From Belliella calami (GTDB lineage Bacteria > Bacteroidota > Bacteroidia > Cytophagales > Cyclobacteriaceae), in contig NZ_JAKZGS010000007.1 of assembly GCF_022549695.1 (NCBI RefSeq), positions 62,001 to 126,000 of the forward strand: DNA of 64,000 nt. The letters are read 5' to 3'. Positions 35,461 to 44,240 of this stretch are shown here, piece after piece. The first letter of the stretch is position 1; each line of letters begins with the position of its first letter. The position numbers and the translations under genes were made by a program. Below the pieces are notes generated by a model. The model ran no database searches, had not been told where the DNA came from, and was given only the letters and a program-made list of their open reading frames with translations.

Positions 35461-36657
35461 ATGAGAAGGATTCTTCCATTGATAGTCCTTTCACAGTTTC
35501 TATGCACTTCTCTTTGGTTTGCGGGAAATACTGTGATTCCAGAATTAGCTAGTGCCCTACACCTTCCTTTGGCTTTTTTGGGAAATTTGACAAGCGCTGT
35601 TCAATTTGGCTTTATTGCAGGCACCCTTGTGTTTGCAATTCTTACGATTGCAGATAAATTTTCCCCTTCGAAAGTTTTCTTTTTCTCTTCGATCATCGCT
35701 GGAATACTGAATCTTGCGATTGTTTTGGATGGGATATCTAGCTTTCAAATTCTCCTGTTTCGATTTGGAACAGGTTTTTTCTTGGCAGGAATCTATCCTG
35801 TGGGAATGAAGATCGCTTCAGATTATTTTGACAAAGGGCTTGGTAAATCTCTTGGATTTTTGGTTGGAGCTTTGGTATTAGGAACTGCATTTCCACATTT
35901 GGTAAGAAGTCTTACAGACCAACTTCCTTGGGAATTTGTGATCTACGCAACAAGTGTCTTGGCCTTTGTAGGAGGTTTGTTAATTGTATTTTTGGTACCT
36001 AATGGGCCTCTTAGAAAAAGCAGCCAAGAATTCAATCCCTCTGTCTTCATAAAGGTGTTCCAAATCAAAAAGTTTAAAGCTGCTGCATTCGGATACTTTG
36101 GACATATGTGGGAACTTTATGCCTTTTGGGCATTTATACCTGTGATTTTGATGAACTTCCAATCCAACAATCCAATACAAATAAATGTCCCCTTCTGGTC
36201 ATTCTTGATTATCGGGATTGGAGGAATTTCTTGTTCTTTAGGCGGTTTGGTTTCTAACTTAATCCCACCAAAAAGAATAGCCATTTTAGCCTTAAGCATT
36301 TCTGGCATCTGCTGTTTACTTTCCCCATTTTTCATTGGACAAAAATCTTTTGTTCTATTAATGTCTTTTTTGTTGATCTGGGGCTTTGCGATTACGGCAG
36401 ACTCACCTATGTTTTCTACATTGGTCGCCCAAAATGCTCCTGAGCAGTCCAGAGGAACCTCACTTACTATCGTAAACTGCATAGGTTTCGGGATTACCAT
36501 CTTAAGTATTCAGCTTCTCAACTTTGCTATGCTAAAAATCTCCTTATCATATCTATTCTTGATTTTGTCTGCAGGACCTTTATTTGGATTATATGCTATG
36601 TACACTTCAAGAGAAGATAAGGCTTATTCAAATACATTTCAAAAAAAAGAAATATGA
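35461..36657 (+). CDS. MFS transporter
   Basis: This 398-residue major-facilitator protein with about 12 hydrophobic segments begins LIVLSQFLCTSLWFAGNTVI and includes FRFGTGFFLAGIYPVGMKIASDYF. An efflux or uptake role is possible; the substrate is not readable. It is the last gene of the operon, starting at the base after the preceding stop. The gene ends KKKE-I at a stop that lies inside one copy of the direct repeat flanking element C. Confidence 0.88.
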   Translation: MRRILPLIVLSQFLCTSLWFAGNTVIPELASALHLPLAFLGNLTSAVQFGFIAGTLVFAILTIADKFSPSKVFFFSSIIAGILNLAIVLDGISSFQILLFRFGTGFFLAGIYPVGMKIASDYFDKGLGKSLGFLVGALVLGTAFPHLVRSLTDQLPWEFVIYATSVLAFVGGLLIVFLVPNGPLRKSSQEFNPSVFIKVFQIKKFKAAAFGYFGHMWELYAFWAFIPVILMNFQSNNPIQINVPFWSFLIIGIGGISCSLGGLVSNLIPPKRIAILALSISGICCLLSPFFIGQKSFVLLMSFLLIWGFAITADSPMFSTLVAQNAPEQSRGTSLTIVNCIGFGITILSIQLLNFAMLKISLSYLFLILSAGPLFGLYAMYTSREDKAYSNTFQKKEI

Positions 36658-36817
36658 TTATCCGCTTGTGTACAAGTACGTGTATTAAAACATATAAATC
36701 ATGCTGATAATCGTCAACAGATAACAATTTACGGTCAACTTGCTGATGTGTTGAACTGAATACATTATTTTAAGTGGCTACTTGTAAGTAGGCGGATATA
36801 CATAAAAAGAAATATGA
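36644..36817 (+). repeat. intergenic TATCCGC-type element, copy C, with 14-bp flanking direct repeat
   Basis: The body is 36658-36803 (146 bp): head TTATCCGCTTGTGTACAAGT, and a tail whose reverse complement is ATGTATATCCGCCTACTTAC. Near the head GATTATCCGC pairs with GCTGATAATC, and TACGGTCAACTTGC is in the middle. AAAAAGAAATATGA occurs at 36644-36657 (including the MFS stop TGA) and again at 36804-36817, as expected for a target-site duplication. This is the clearest mobile-element signature of the family. Confidence 0.7.
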
Positions 36818-36922
36818 AATGCTTCATACAATATTTTTAATGGATAATGGTAAGAAAGCTGCGTTACAGACTTCAAAAAATAAATCAAAAACCTAATTGG
36901 AAATTTTTCTGTTTAAATACAA

Positions 36923-37996
36923 ATGAAATCTAAATACCTTTTTGCAATCTTAGTCCCAGTCTTGCTTATCTATATGTTTTCTGATATTACAACTCGTTCC
37001 AATCCTGAATTTCTATCCAATCCTAAACTTGCAACTACTCCACCAAATTCAGATTGGAAAGGAACCCCAACTGACTCCAATGGTAAGTTCATCAATCTTT
37101 ATAATCTCTTTGAATCATCTTTGAGGGATGTTTTGAAATGGCAGCTTAGCAAGAACCCACAAAAAGAAGAGAAAAAAAGAGATAAAAGGTCTTTGCCTGT
37201 TTCAAAAGAAATTTACGATTTCAAAAATGGAGAGGATTATCTGATCTGGTTGGGGCATGCAAGCTACTTGCTGAGTTTAGACGGAAAAGTTTTTATCACG
37301 GACCCACTGCTTATAGATAATGTGTTTTTGAAAAGGAAAAGTGACCTACCATTTCCACTAGAATCCTTTCCCAAAATTGATTATCTTCTATTGTCCCATA
37401 ACCACAGAGACCATTGTGACAAAAACAGCATCAAATGGCTGATAAAAGAAAATCCTAAGCTAAAAATAATGACTGGCTTGGGCATGGAGAATGTCATTGA
37501 TTCGTGGCTTGATGGTCAAGAAGTACAGGAAGCAGGTTGGTACCAATCGTTTGATCTAAATGAAGCTAATCCCAAAATTCATTACGTCCCAAGCCGTCAT
37601 TGGTCAAAAAGGGGGTTGAATGACGACAACAAAAGTTTGTGGGGTGGATTTCACATACAAACCAAAGAAAAATCTATCTATTTCATGGGGGATAGTGGAC
37701 AAGGAAAACATTTTGAGGATATCAAAAATACTTTTGGATCACCGGATTACTGCTTGATGGGAATTGGCGCATTCAAGCCAGAGTGGTTTATGCATCAAGC
37801 ACATATCAGTCCTACTGATGCTATTGAGGCGTTCAATACACTAGGCGGCAAGCATTTTATTCCTATGCATTATGGAACTTTTGACCTTTCGGACGAACCA
37901 ATAATGGAACCTTGGGACTTGATCTACGCAAATAAAGATTTGATCAATGGAACGTTGATAGAACCGGTATTAGGGAAGAATTTACTGAAGGATTAA
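36923..37996 (+). CDS. MBL-fold metallo-hydrolase (UlaG/NAPE-PLD-like)
   Basis: This 357-residue metallo-beta-lactamase-fold protein has an N-terminal hydrophobic segment that can be a signal anchor (YLFAILVPVLLIYMFSD). The fold is marked by YLIWLGHASYLLSLDG, the metal-binding SHNHRDHCD motif, YVPSRHWSKRG, FMGDSGQGKHFE and FIPMHYGTFDL. It resembles NAPE-hydrolysing phospholipase D-type and UlaG-like hydrolases, so a phospholipid or lactone phosphoester is a plausible substrate. It is monocistronic, between element C and a 358-bp gap before the helicase gene. Confidence 0.85.
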   Translation: MKSKYLFAILVPVLLIYMFSDITTRSNPEFLSNPKLATTPPNSDWKGTPTDSNGKFINLYNLFESSLRDVLKWQLSKNPQKEEKKRDKRSLPVSKEIYDFKNGEDYLIWLGHASYLLSLDGKVFITDPLLIDNVFLKRKSDLPFPLESFPKIDYLLLSHNHRDHCDKNSIKWLIKENPKLKIMTGLGMENVIDSWLDGQEVQEAGWYQSFDLNEANPKIHYVPSRHWSKRGLNDDNKSLWGGFHIQTKEKSIYFMGDSGQGKHFEDIKNTFGSPDYCLMGIGAFKPEWFMHQAHISPTDAIEAFNTLGGKHFIPMHYGTFDLSDEPIMEPWDLIYANKDLINGTLIEPVLGKNLLKD

Positions 37997-38355
37997 TGAT
38001 GTCGTGATCTATGTTTTTATTGTAGCAAATAAGGATGAGAAGTGTAATAGTCTTTGAAGAAACACTTCATTTGAGATGTACCATATTCAATTCTAGGAGA
38101 AGCCCTAAGAGAGGTATTTAAATTTAATCGTCTGTGGGGACACAGGCCATGATAGCCATCAAACATACCTTTCTATTCAAAAAGTCAAATTAATCAACTT
38201 TGCCGAAAATTCACCTTATCACCTTTCTAAATTAATTTATCTTATCTTTGTGACACTTTGTAAAAAGATCGGCAAGTTGTAAGCCGCTTTTAATTAACAT
38301 TTCCGCTGATTCAGATCATACAACGTCTTTTCCAGCCAAAATCACATTCAGCCAC
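37997..38355. other. gap with DEAD-box gene promoter and leader
   Basis: No gene is seen in the first 240 bp. A TATCTTTG sequence at 38243-38250 fits the -7 consensus and would start a leader of about 100 nt for the helicase. The leader contains a stem CGGC-N9-GCCG followed by TTTTAATT at about 38268-38292, possibly a regulatory hairpin. A short CTGTGGGGACACAG stem occurs near 38131. Confidence 0.45.
38243..38250 (+). promoter_or_regulatory. -7 element (TATCTTTG) of the DEAD-box helicase gene
   Basis: TATCTTTG is an exact TAnnTTTG match about 105 bp before the start codon, giving a long untranslated leader. I see no convincing -33 element. Confidence 0.5.
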
Positions 38356-39576
38356 ATGGCATTCAAAAATTTAGAACTTATTGAACCAATCCTCAAGGCA
38401 TTGACCGAGGAAGGTTACACCACGCCCACTCCTATACAGCAAAAAGCCATTCCTTTGGTTTTGGAAAAAAGAGACCTTTTAGGTTGCGCACAAACAGGAA
38501 CTGGAAAAACAGCTGCTTTTTCCATCCCAATCATCCAGTTATTGGCTTTGCAAAAGCAAAGAAAACCAGGAATCAAAGCTTTGATCCTTACCCCTACAAG
38601 GGAATTGGCAATACAAATCGACGAAAGTATCGCTGCCTACGGAAGATTTACAGACATTAAGCATACAGTTATATTTGGTGGTGTGTCACAGTTACATCAA
38701 ACTAATGCACTCAAGAGAGGCATAGACATCCTTGTAGCTACTCCAGGAAGACTTTTGGACCTAATCAATCAACGATTTATTGATTTGAGACAGCTCCAGT
38801 TCTTTGTTTTGGATGAAGCCGATCGAATGCTTGATATGGGATTCATCCATGATGTAAGAAAAGTAATTGCCTTACTTCCTGCAAAGCGTCAAACATTGTT
38901 TTTCTCTGCTACTATGCCACCTGAGATTCAGAAATTGGCGGATGTACTTTTGAAAAACCCAGCAAAAGTGGAAGTGACACCACCTTCTTCCACTGTAGAT
39001 AAAATAGACCAAAGATTATACTTTACCAACAAAAGTGACAAGCCAAAATTGCTTTATCACCTATTGGAAGAATATAAGATCAGAACAGCATTGGTATTCA
39101 CAAGGACCAAACATGGTGCAGACAAAGTCGTGAAATTTCTTGCAAAAGATGGAATCAGAGCAGCAGCAATCCACGGCAACAAAAGCCAAAATGCCAGACA
39201 AAATGCCCTGAAAGATTTCAAGGCTGGAAAATTACAAGTATTGGTAGCAACAGATATCGCTGCTAGAGGAATTGATATCGATGAATTGGCACATGTTTTC
39301 AACTATGATTTGCCAAATGTTTCTGAAACATACGTTCACAGAATAGGTAGAACAGGTAGGGCTGGGAATTCAGGGATTGCAATCTCAATCTGTGATGAAG
39401 AGCAGAGAAAAGAACTGAAGGATATCGAAAAATTAATAGGAAAAGACATTCCAGTAATCATGGATCACCCATATCCTTCCAAAATGCCTGCAGGTTCAGG
39501 ACTTGCGCAGAAGGTAAAAGCCAAAACTCAAGGGAGAAAGCCACACAGCAAGCCACATCATAAAAGAAGGGATTAA
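38356..39576 (+). CDS. rhlE: DEAD-box RNA helicase (RhlE type)
   Basis: This is a 406-residue ATP-dependent RNA helicase with the ordered motifs [10 protein letters not shown] (Q), [11 protein letters not shown] (I), PTRELAIQ (Ia), [20 protein letters not shown] (II), SATMPP (III), [18 protein letters not shown] (V) and [10 protein letters not shown] (VI). A basic C-terminal tail ([18 protein letters not shown]) is typical of RhlE proteins that remodel RNA in ribosome assembly or mRNA decay. It has a long 5' leader and a strong terminator after it. Confidence 0.93.
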   Translation: MAFKNLELIEPILKALTEEGYTTPTPIQQKAIPLVLEKRDLLGCAQTGTGKTAAFSIPIIQLLALQKQRKPGIKALILTPTRELAIQIDESIAAYGRFTDIKHTVIFGGVSQLHQTNALKRGIDILVATPGRLLDLINQRFIDLRQLQFFVLDEADRMLDMGFIHDVRKVIALLPAKRQTLFFSATMPPEIQKLADVLLKNPAKVEVTPPSSTVDKIDQRLYFTNKSDKPKLLYHLLEEYKIRTALVFTRTKHGADKVVKFLAKDGIRAAAIHGNKSQNARQNALKDFKAGKLQVLVATDIAARGIDIDELAHVFNYDLPNVSETYVHRIGRTGRAGNSGIAISICDEEQRKELKDIEKLIGKDIPVIMDHPYPSKMPAGSGLAQKVKAKTQGRKPHSKPHHKRRD

Positions 39577-39658
39577 ATTGAGCTATTCTCAGAGTTATAA
39601 TGAGATTGGTTCATCAAGAAATATTTTCCCACAACTTTTATATGCTGAAATGAAACTA

Positions 39659-39715
39659 GGAGAAAAGCGAAAGGAGTTACACCTTTCACTTTTCTCCTTT
39701 CGCATTTTTAAGAAA
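39659..39715 (+). terminator. terminator after the helicase gene
   Basis: GGAGAAAAGCGAAAGG pairs with CCTTTCACTTTTCTCC (one mismatch, short loop) and is followed by a second CCTTTCGC and T-rich DNA. It lies in the 301-bp gap (39577-39877), which otherwise has no supported gene. Confidence 0.75.
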
Positions 39716-39877
39716 AGACTTTTTACGTTTATTTCAGGAAAGATTATTAAGCCTTCATTTCTTGACGTAACAAAAATCACAATAACGATCCAAATTTGTA
39801 TAGACATTTGTATTTCTAAATTGGATAAGAATGAGAAGTATCCCATTTTTTCTTAATTTCAAGTACAGAAAGCTACA

Positions 39878-41632
39878 ATGCAAAATAAACTCAAGAACAC
39901 AGTCAAAAGCTATTTACCTATTTTGGAATGGCTGCCAAATTATAAGAAGTCTGATCTTCAAGGGGATCTATCAGCAGGTCTAACAGTTGGAATAATGCTA
40001 ATCCCTCAGGGAATGGCGTATGCTATGCTTGCTGGGTTGGAACCGATTCATGGATTGTATGCGGTAACTGTACCACTCTTGCTCTATGCGATTTTTGGGA
40101 CTTCGAGACAGCTTGCAGTAGGTCCTGTGGCTATGGTGTCTCTCTTGACTGCTGCTGGCATTGCAAGTTTGAATGCTGATTCTCCGGAGCAATATCTGCT
40201 CTATGCTTTGACCCTGGCTTTTTTGGTTGGATTGATTCAGTTTGTCATGGGGATTTTGAGGTTAGGCTTTGTAGTCAATTTCCTCTCCCATCCAGTCATC
40301 AGTGGTTTTACTTCAGCTGCAGCCATCATTATAGGACTGAGCCAAATCAAGCACTTGTTTCGGATAGACCTTCCCAACTCTGAACATGTCCAAGAGATGG
40401 CAGTAGCAATTTTTCAAAATATTGGAGAGATTCATTGGATCACTTTTGGAATTGGCGTAATTGGAATCATCATCATCAAGTACGGTAAGAAAATCCATAA
40501 AAGCTTCCCTGCTCCCCTTGTAGCAGTTGTTGTTGGGATTTTGTTGGTTTGGGCTTTTGATCTTACAGCAGCAGGTGTAAAGATTGTTGGAAGTGTTCCA
40601 AGTGGACTTCCTTCCATATCATCGCCAGCTTTCGATTGGGGCACATGGAAAACACTTTTCCCTATTGCTTTGACCATTTCATTGGTGGGATTTGCAGAGA
40701 GTTTTGCTGTGGCAAAAACAATCCAATCCAAACACAAAAATTATAGACTCAATTCTAACCAAGAATTGATCGCTTTGGGAATGGCGAACTTTGGCGCTGC
40801 TTTTTTCAAAGGGTATCCTGTCACAGGAGGTTTCTCCAGAACTGCCGTAAACAATGAAGCAGGTGCAAAAACAAGCCTTTCTTCAATTATCAGTGCATTG
40901 TTGATTGTATTGACTCTTTTGTTTTTCACAAACCTTTTCTACAACCTACCTAGTGCGATTTTAGCGGCTGTGGTCCTAGTAGCTGTATCAGGTTTGGTAG
41001 ATTTCAAAGAGCCAATACATCTCTGGAAAAAAGACAAAGTTGATTTTTGGATGCTTATAGCCACATTTGTGATTACCCTGACCCTGGGAATAGAAACTGG
41101 GATCATATCAGGAATGATTCTTTCTCTGATAGTGGTGATCTATCGCGCATCAAGACCCCACATGGCACAACTTGGGCGAGTTCCGGGCACGAATATCTAT
41201 AGAAATATAGACAGGTTTACAGATTTGGATATTCGGGACGACTTGATGATGGTCAGGATAGATGGACCAATTTACTTTGCCAATGTAGAATTCATCAAGG
41301 AAAAATTAGACAAATGGATTCTAGATCGGCCTACCAAAGTGAATATGATCATTTTCAACATGGAGTCTGTAACCAATATCGACAGCACCGGCGCGCATGA
41401 ACTCAATGAATGGATCAACAATTGGAGAAAAATCGGTACGGATATCTGCATGACGAGCATCAAAGGCCCTGTACGTGATGTGCTGAACAGATGGGCTATC
41501 TTGGAATACGTGGGGGCCGACCATGTTTTTGTGGATGATAACACAGCCGTGTCAGCTTTTGACCATACGATAGATACGGAAATATTGGAAAAATATACAC
41601 CCTACGCCATACAGTCTAATTTGAAGAAATAA
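39878..41632 (+). CDS. SulP-family anion transporter with STAS domain
   Basis: This is a 584-residue SulP/SLC26-type transporter. The transmembrane part (residues about 20-430) has the signature MLIPQGMAYAMLAGLEPIHGLYAV, with GTSRQLAVGPVAMVSLL and GYPVTGGFSRTAVN. A C-terminal STAS domain (about 450-560) contains IIFNMESVTNIDSTGAHEL. Members move sulfate, bicarbonate or other anions; specificity is not clear. It is monocistronic. Confidence 0.93.
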   Translation: MQNKLKNTVKSYLPILEWLPNYKKSDLQGDLSAGLTVGIMLIPQGMAYAMLAGLEPIHGLYAVTVPLLLYAIFGTSRQLAVGPVAMVSLLTAAGIASLNADSPEQYLLYALTLAFLVGLIQFVMGILRLGFVVNFLSHPVISGFTSAAAIIIGLSQIKHLFRIDLPNSEHVQEMAVAIFQNIGEIHWITFGIGVIGIIIIKYGKKIHKSFPAPLVAVVVGILLVWAFDLTAAGVKIVGSVPSGLPSISSPAFDWGTWKTLFPIALTISLVGFAESFAVAKTIQSKHKNYRLNSNQELIALGMANFGAAFFKGYPVTGGFSRTAVNNEAGAKTSLSSIISALLIVLTLLFFTNLFYNLPSAILAAVVLVAVSGLVDFKEPIHLWKKDKVDFWMLIATFVITLTLGIETGIISGMILSLIVVIYRASRPHMAQLGRVPGTNIYRNIDRFTDLDIRDDLMMVRIDGPIYFANVEFIKEKLDKWILDRPTKVNMIIFNMESVTNIDSTGAHELNEWINNWRKIGTDICMTSIKGPVRDVLNRWAILEYVGADHVFVDDNTAVSAFDHTIDTEILEKYTPYAIQSNLKK

Positions 41633-41820
41633 TGTGTTTGATCCATGTAGACCAAAAAGTTGGGTGAGCACTTCTTCAACTGAAAGCGCAAAGGGAACTT
41701 TTGGGAGAAGAAATTTTGGATGTACTTGTTGTAGGAGAAAAGTCCTATTCGGCGACTGGACAATTTTTTGAATCCGTTACACCAAAAAGGTCAATGATTT
41801 GTTTTGAGGTTTTTTTTTGA
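41632..41820 (+). pseudogene. possible degraded coding remnant
   Basis: Starting ATG TGT TTG, one frame reads 11 codons to TGA, then continues open for about 50 codons (ALLQLKAQRELLGEEILDVL, then VVGEKSYSATGQFFESV) to a stop. The peptide composition is protein-like, but it has an in-frame stop and no family I recognise. It lies right after the SulP gene. It could be a broken gene end or chance. Confidence 0.3.
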
Positions 41821-41918
41821 AATATTAAATATGGTAATAAAGGATGATGGTTCGCAAAAATTAAATCCTTTTCGGGGGTATCCTCCAAGTTTATATTGGA
41901 AGTAAAATACATTACCGT

Positions 41919-42203
41919 CTATATGTATTTTTCGATATTCTCCCTATTGTCTGTTTTTGATAGGAATAAAGTATCAATGCTGGCCACAATAGAATTGGTA
42001 TATTTCTTGGAATCAAACATACCTTCCCAATCTTTGGCAATTTCACTTTCTTCCAAGATTTCCACTGCTATCCCTTCACAATATGTCCCGATATATCTTC
42101 CTTTGATAAAGGAATTGTCAATATTTTCTATGTTTTTTTCCATACAACCTGCAATACAAAATAAGGCTGGCACTAAAATTTGTATTAATACTCTCGGTTT
42201 CAT
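41919..42203 (-). CDS. small lipoprotein, tandem copy 3
   Basis: This is a 94-residue predicted lipoprotein using the ATG at 42201-42203 (MKPRVLIQILVPALFCIAGC). The mature part is short and acidic (SFIKGRYIGTYCEGIAVEIL, then EESEIAKDWEGMFDSKKY). No family is recognised. It is third in a run of three small minus-strand lipoprotein genes and probably part of the same transcript. Confidence 0.65.
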   Translation of the reverse strand: MKPRVLIQILVPALFCIAGCMEKNIENIDNSFIKGRYIGTYCEGIAVEILEESEIAKDWEGMFDSKKYTNSIVASIDTLFLSKTDNRENIEKYI

Positions 42204-42254
42204 GGTTGTTTCAACATTTGATTTTTGTCTGTCAGTTTGCAAAGGATTTGAAAA

Positions 42255-42605
42255 TCAATTCCAAATCTTTGTACCAAACAGCACCTTCAATTCAACTCTA
42301 TTTTGCAAGTAATCATTAAATTTTTCAGAATCATTAAAATCAATTCTAGTACCATCACAATGAAATTGGGTTTGATTGGTAGAACTTCTTATAGCCTCCT
42401 GCAATTCAACAACTTCCCTGCCTTCATATTTATACAAAACAATGCCATTGATTTCAGGGCTACTTCTTATTCTGTCAACCTCTATACTTAGCCATTCTAT
42501 CTTTTCTATCATATTGCCATCTACTCCGCAATTCAAAACATCTTCTGCATCTTCCGAACAACTCAGAAGTACAAATCCTATCAAGGCAAAAATTAGATTT
42601 CTCAT
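42255..42605 (-). CDS. small lipoprotein, tandem copy 2
   Basis: This 116-residue lipoprotein has lipobox FVLLSC at about residue 16. The mature part has an acidic stretch and short beta-like segments (IEWLSIEVDRIRSSPEINGI, VVELQEAIRS), with no recognised family. It sits between two other small lipoprotein genes with gaps of 50-60 bp. Confidence 0.65.
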   Translation of the reverse strand: MRNLIFALIGFVLLSCSEDAEDVLNCGVDGNMIEKIEWLSIEVDRIRSSPEINGIVLYKYEGREVVELQEAIRSSTNQTQFHCDGTRIDFNDSEKFNDYLQNRVELKVLFGTKIWN

Positions 42606-42663
42606 TTTTTTAGAATTTTAAAGTAAATGCAAAGAGTCAATCGTACGCTTTTAAAAAGACTAA

Positions 42664-43134
42664 TTATTCAACCCTTATTAAATAAGTCACAATCTTATTA
42701 AGAGGTAGTATCAGGGAGCTAATTGGATTAACTACAAACTTCATTTCTGAATCAGTCATAGTAATCAGATACCTGTTATTGTCAATTCTCAACAAATACA
42801 AATCTTTCCTTTCTTCATCTTGTGATTGTTCAATCACTTCGAAATCATATTCCCCTGAATGAATGCCAATATAATCTTCTAAATCGCTGATAATGGTCAA
42901 GCCGCCATTCATATCGAAATGAAACATGATGTTATCGCAAGAATAATCTTCAGCCCTGCCTTCTTGGTTGGTACTAGGAATAACCTCTCCTTTGACTACT
43001 TTCCAAGTGCCTGTAATATCACTTTCAGAACCAATCAAAGGATCTACCCTACACCTTAACTCACTGTATGGACTTTGTCCTTCTTGACAAGCAATAAGAA
43101 TTAGAAAAGCACATAAAATCAATATGTTCCTCAT
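42664..43134 (-). CDS. small lipoprotein with lipocalin-like features, tandem copy 1
   Basis: This 156-residue lipoprotein has lipobox ILIAC near residue 16. The segment SDITGTWKVVKGEVIPS followed by IMFHFDMNGGLTIISDLEDY, YDFEVIEQ and YLLRIDNNRYLITM resembles lipocalin-like domains often found in Bacteroidota lipoproteins (G-x-W in the first strand). Ligand unknown. It is probably the first gene of the three-lipoprotein run. Confidence 0.7.
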   Translation of the reverse strand: MRNILILCAFLILIACQEGQSPYSELRCRVDPLIGSESDITGTWKVVKGEVIPSTNQEGRAEDYSCDNIMFHFDMNGGLTIISDLEDYIGIHSGEYDFEVIEQSQDEERKDLYLLRIDNNRYLITMTDSEMKFVVNPISSLILPLNKIVTYLIRVE

Positions 43135-43461
43135 ACTTCCTTGACGTAGTCAAAACAGATTATGCTACAATTTAAACTCAAATCTTTTCAAACCCTGAAT
43201 TTACTTGCTATTTTTTTCATTGTTCTTCCTTTGTTTTCAACCTTCTTAAATGCCTCTTACCCAAAGTAAAAAGACCTTCTCGAAATTCTGCTGGACAGGC
43301 TACTCCCGAGTGCTTTAGAGATCGAGGTGACGCAACCGCAGAAAGTCTTGCATCATTTCTTGTTTCTTGCTTTTCATCTCTATGTACATTGTGCTTGGTA
43401 CTTATTCCTCGCAAATCATCTCAGCGTATCTTTGCACCTCTCTTCCCTTTGCGAGAAACCT
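43135..43461. other. gap between the lipoproteins and the Crp/Fnr gene
   Basis: No supported gene is seen in these 327 bp. The segment 43240-43460 is more G+C-balanced than its surroundings, with patches such as TCTTGTTTCTTGCTTTTC, typical of repeated intergenic sequence in this phylum. No clear hairpin is seen. Confidence 0.4.
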
Positions 43462-44115
43462 TTACCCAACCAACTCCTCAAAATCATCCCTGATATAGAT
43501 TACATTTCTACCTAACTCGATCCATTTTTTCTTCTCTAGTTGCTTGAGTAACCTGGAGATAACTTCCCTGGAAGTCCCAAGTTCGTTGGCTATTTCTTGG
43601 TGGGTAGTTGTCAATTCATTTGTCTTGAATTGCTTCATCTTGGTGACGATGTATCTCATCAATCGTTCATCCATTCGCTTGAAAGCTACAGCATCAAGCG
43701 CTACCAGTAATTCTTGAAATCGACTTTGGTAAGTATTGGAAACAAAATCTTTCCATTGCCTGTACTTGTCCATCCAATGTTCGTGGTCATTGAGAGGTAT
43801 TCCTAAAATTTTTGTATTTTCTTCTGCCACAGCTTTGATTTCAGATGGCTTGGAAGCTGAACAGCAAGTCAAAGAAAGGGCGCATGTTTCTCCAGGTTCT
43901 AAGTAATACAAAAATAGCTCCTTGCCTTCTTCATCTGTGCGGAGGATTTTAATAGCTCCTTCCAATACTATAGGGACCATTTTCACAAACTGACCTGGCT
44001 CTGTAATAGTTCTCCCTTCATCAAAAGTATGAATTGTTCCTTGATCCAATAATTCTTGGAGCAACTTCATATCAGTAATGATTGGTAAAATTTGCTTTAA
44101 TTCTTCTATTTCCAT
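43462..44115 (-). CDS. Crp/Fnr-family transcription regulator
   Basis: This is a 217-residue regulator. I start at the ATG at 44113-44115 (MEIEELKQILPII); an earlier ATG adds 36 residues that overlap the terminator and operator sequences upstream. Residues about 20-120 are a cNMP-binding-like domain (GQFVKMVPIVLEGAIKIL, LYYLEPGETCALSLTCCSA). Residues about 150-215 are a winged helix (TTTHQEIANELGTSREVISR, LLKQLEKKKWIEL). The CALSLTCCSA segment contains three cysteines, but an Fnr-type N-terminal cluster is absent. A perfect dyad 46 bp upstream may be an autoregulatory site. Confidence 0.9.
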   Translation of the reverse strand: MEIEELKQILPIITDMKLLQELLDQGTIHTFDEGRTITEPGQFVKMVPIVLEGAIKILRTDEEGKELFLYYLEPGETCALSLTCCSASKPSEIKAVAEENTKILGIPLNDHEHWMDKYRQWKDFVSNTYQSRFQELLVALDAVAFKRMDERLMRYIVTKMKQFKTNELTTTHQEIANELGTSREVISRLLKQLEKKKWIELGRNVIYIRDDFEELVG

Positions 44116-44160
44116 GTTGAAAATTTCGATAAAATTAGGGATAAAACCATCCTGAAGATA

Positions 44161-44174
44161 GTGATAATTATCAC
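44161..44174. promoter_or_regulatory. perfect 14-bp dyad upstream of the Crp/Fnr gene
   Basis: GTGATAATTATCAC is perfectly symmetric and resembles Crp/Fnr half-sites (TGA..TCA). It is 46 bp upstream of the regulator start codon, placing it at a plausible promoter. No other gene starts here, so autoregulation is the simplest reading. Confidence 0.5.
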
Positions 44175-44181
44175 ATAGAGA

Positions 44182-44215
44182 AAAGGGTTGAAAAACCTTT
44201 CCAACCCTTTTTTTA
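44182..44215 (-). terminator. terminator of the SDR gene
   Basis: On the minus strand AAAGGGTTGG / CAACCCTTTT forms a stem of about 9 bp around AAAGGTTTTT, just after the SDR stop at 44241, with A- and T-runs at both ends. Confidence 0.65.
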
Positions 44216-44240
44216 AAAAGCAATAAACCAACTCACTCAA

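Noticed and set aside
30742-36803. Intergenic elements as integron attC sites
   Set aside because: The GTTRRRY / RYYYAAC core-site pair of attC is not present in the right positions, and there is no integrase gene in the window.
39578-39856. Plus-strand ORF of 92 codons after the helicase
   Set aside because: It reads through the terminator hairpin and its translation is low-complexity; not supported as a gene.
43217-43414. Minus-strand ORF of 65 codons between the lipoproteins and the Crp/Fnr gene
   Set aside because: Located in repeat-like intergenic DNA, no motifs, and composition unlike the neighbouring genes.
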